Positions 14,767 to 14,989 of a stretch of DNA of 14,989 nt are shown in pieces. This DNA comes from an uncultured bacterium (GTDB lineage Bacteria > Actinomycetota > Coriobacteriia > Coriobacteriales > Coriobacteriaceae). A model generated the notes under the pieces. That model had not been told where the DNA came from. It worked only from the letters and a program-made list of their open reading frames with translations, and ran no database searches. The stretch's first letter is position 1; each line of letters opens with the position of its first letter. The stretch covers positions 1-14,989 of the forward strand of contig CAJMSV010000046.1 of NCBI GenBank assembly GCA_905216175.1, given 5' to 3'. Both the position numbers and the translations under genes were made by a program.

Positions 14767-14989
14767 CGCAGGACTCCTCAGAGGTCTCGGCGGGCGTATA
14801 GGTGTAATACTGAGCCGGCTTGGATACAGACTTCTGACCATCATCGTCGCCCGCGGCGGCCTCGTCCTCGCCAATTAGGACGCGCTCGGTAGGCTGCTCG
14901 GCCTCCGCAGCGGCAGCGGCGAACTAGCGATCGGCGTCGGCAGCAGGTTGGCTGCAAGGATGGCCTGCACAGCGGAGGAGCCGTATGAG
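14759..14989 (-). CDS. Unrecognised protein, C-terminal end, apparently frameshifted
   Basis: I do not recognise this gene, and only its end is in the window. From the edge at 14988 one minus frame reads SYGSSAVQAILAANLLPTPIA, which looks like ordinary coding sequence. The frame ending at 14759 reads AAAAEAEQPTERVLIGEDEA and continues through KPAQYYTYTPAETSEESCDE to a TAG. The second frame is closed by TAG at 14924-14926, so the two parts join only if one base is missing near 14920. The stop overlaps the RsbW-like start by eight bases, and its last codons supply that gene's ribosome binding site, so the ending is credible. The tail is acidic and probably disordered. A role in controlling the downstream sigma factor is possible from position only. 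Confidence 0.45.

Overview
The window is a dense, GC-rich, one-directional block of bacterial housekeeping genes, and every gene I can support lies on the minus strand. Three things suggest a Gram-positive actinobacterium of the Coriobacteriia (Collinsella or a relative): the base composition, the strong AGGAGG-type ribosome binding sites, and a Firmicutes-like gene order (efp, asp23/gls24, nusB, xseB, tlyA, nadK, recN) combined with a SigB/SigF-type sigma factor. The placement is inferred from gene order and protein style; no rRNA is present to test it. No mobile element, CRISPR array, tRNA or rRNA was seen, and no stretch over 300 bases lacks a gene.

Layout in transcription order, right to left. 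(1) 14989-12193, envelope/stress regulation: the end of an unrecognised gene that appears frameshifted, a small RsbW/SpoIIAB-like protein, a SigB/SigF-type sigma factor and an AI-2E family membrane protein. The genes overlap or abut, and an intrinsic terminator follows at about 12114-12139. (2) 12092-5364: a promoter, then alaS, ruvX, mltG, yqeG, aroK and an aroB-like gene, closely spaced or overlapping. (3) 5363-4034: a 132-base gap carrying a long imperfect hairpin, then an M24 Xaa-Pro peptidase gene (pepP-like) and a strong intrinsic terminator. (4) 4003-1: a promoter with a perfect TATAAT, then efp, an Asp23/Gls24 gene, nusB, xseB, tlyA, nadK and the first 158 codons of recN.

Together these genes serve translation (AlaS, EF-P), RNA methylation and transcription antitermination (TlyA, NusB), DNA repair (RuvX, XseB, RecN), cofactor supply (NadK), aromatic amino acid synthesis (AroK, AroB-like), cell-wall chain termination (MltG) and stress or envelope control.

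Most of the window is ordinary. The points worth a second look are: an AroB-like protein that has lost all three expected zinc ligands; an RsbW-like protein without its ATP-binding signature residues; two apparent single-base deletions (in nusB and in the edge gene) that may be sequence errors; and the long hairpin before pepP. I found no clear undescribed system.
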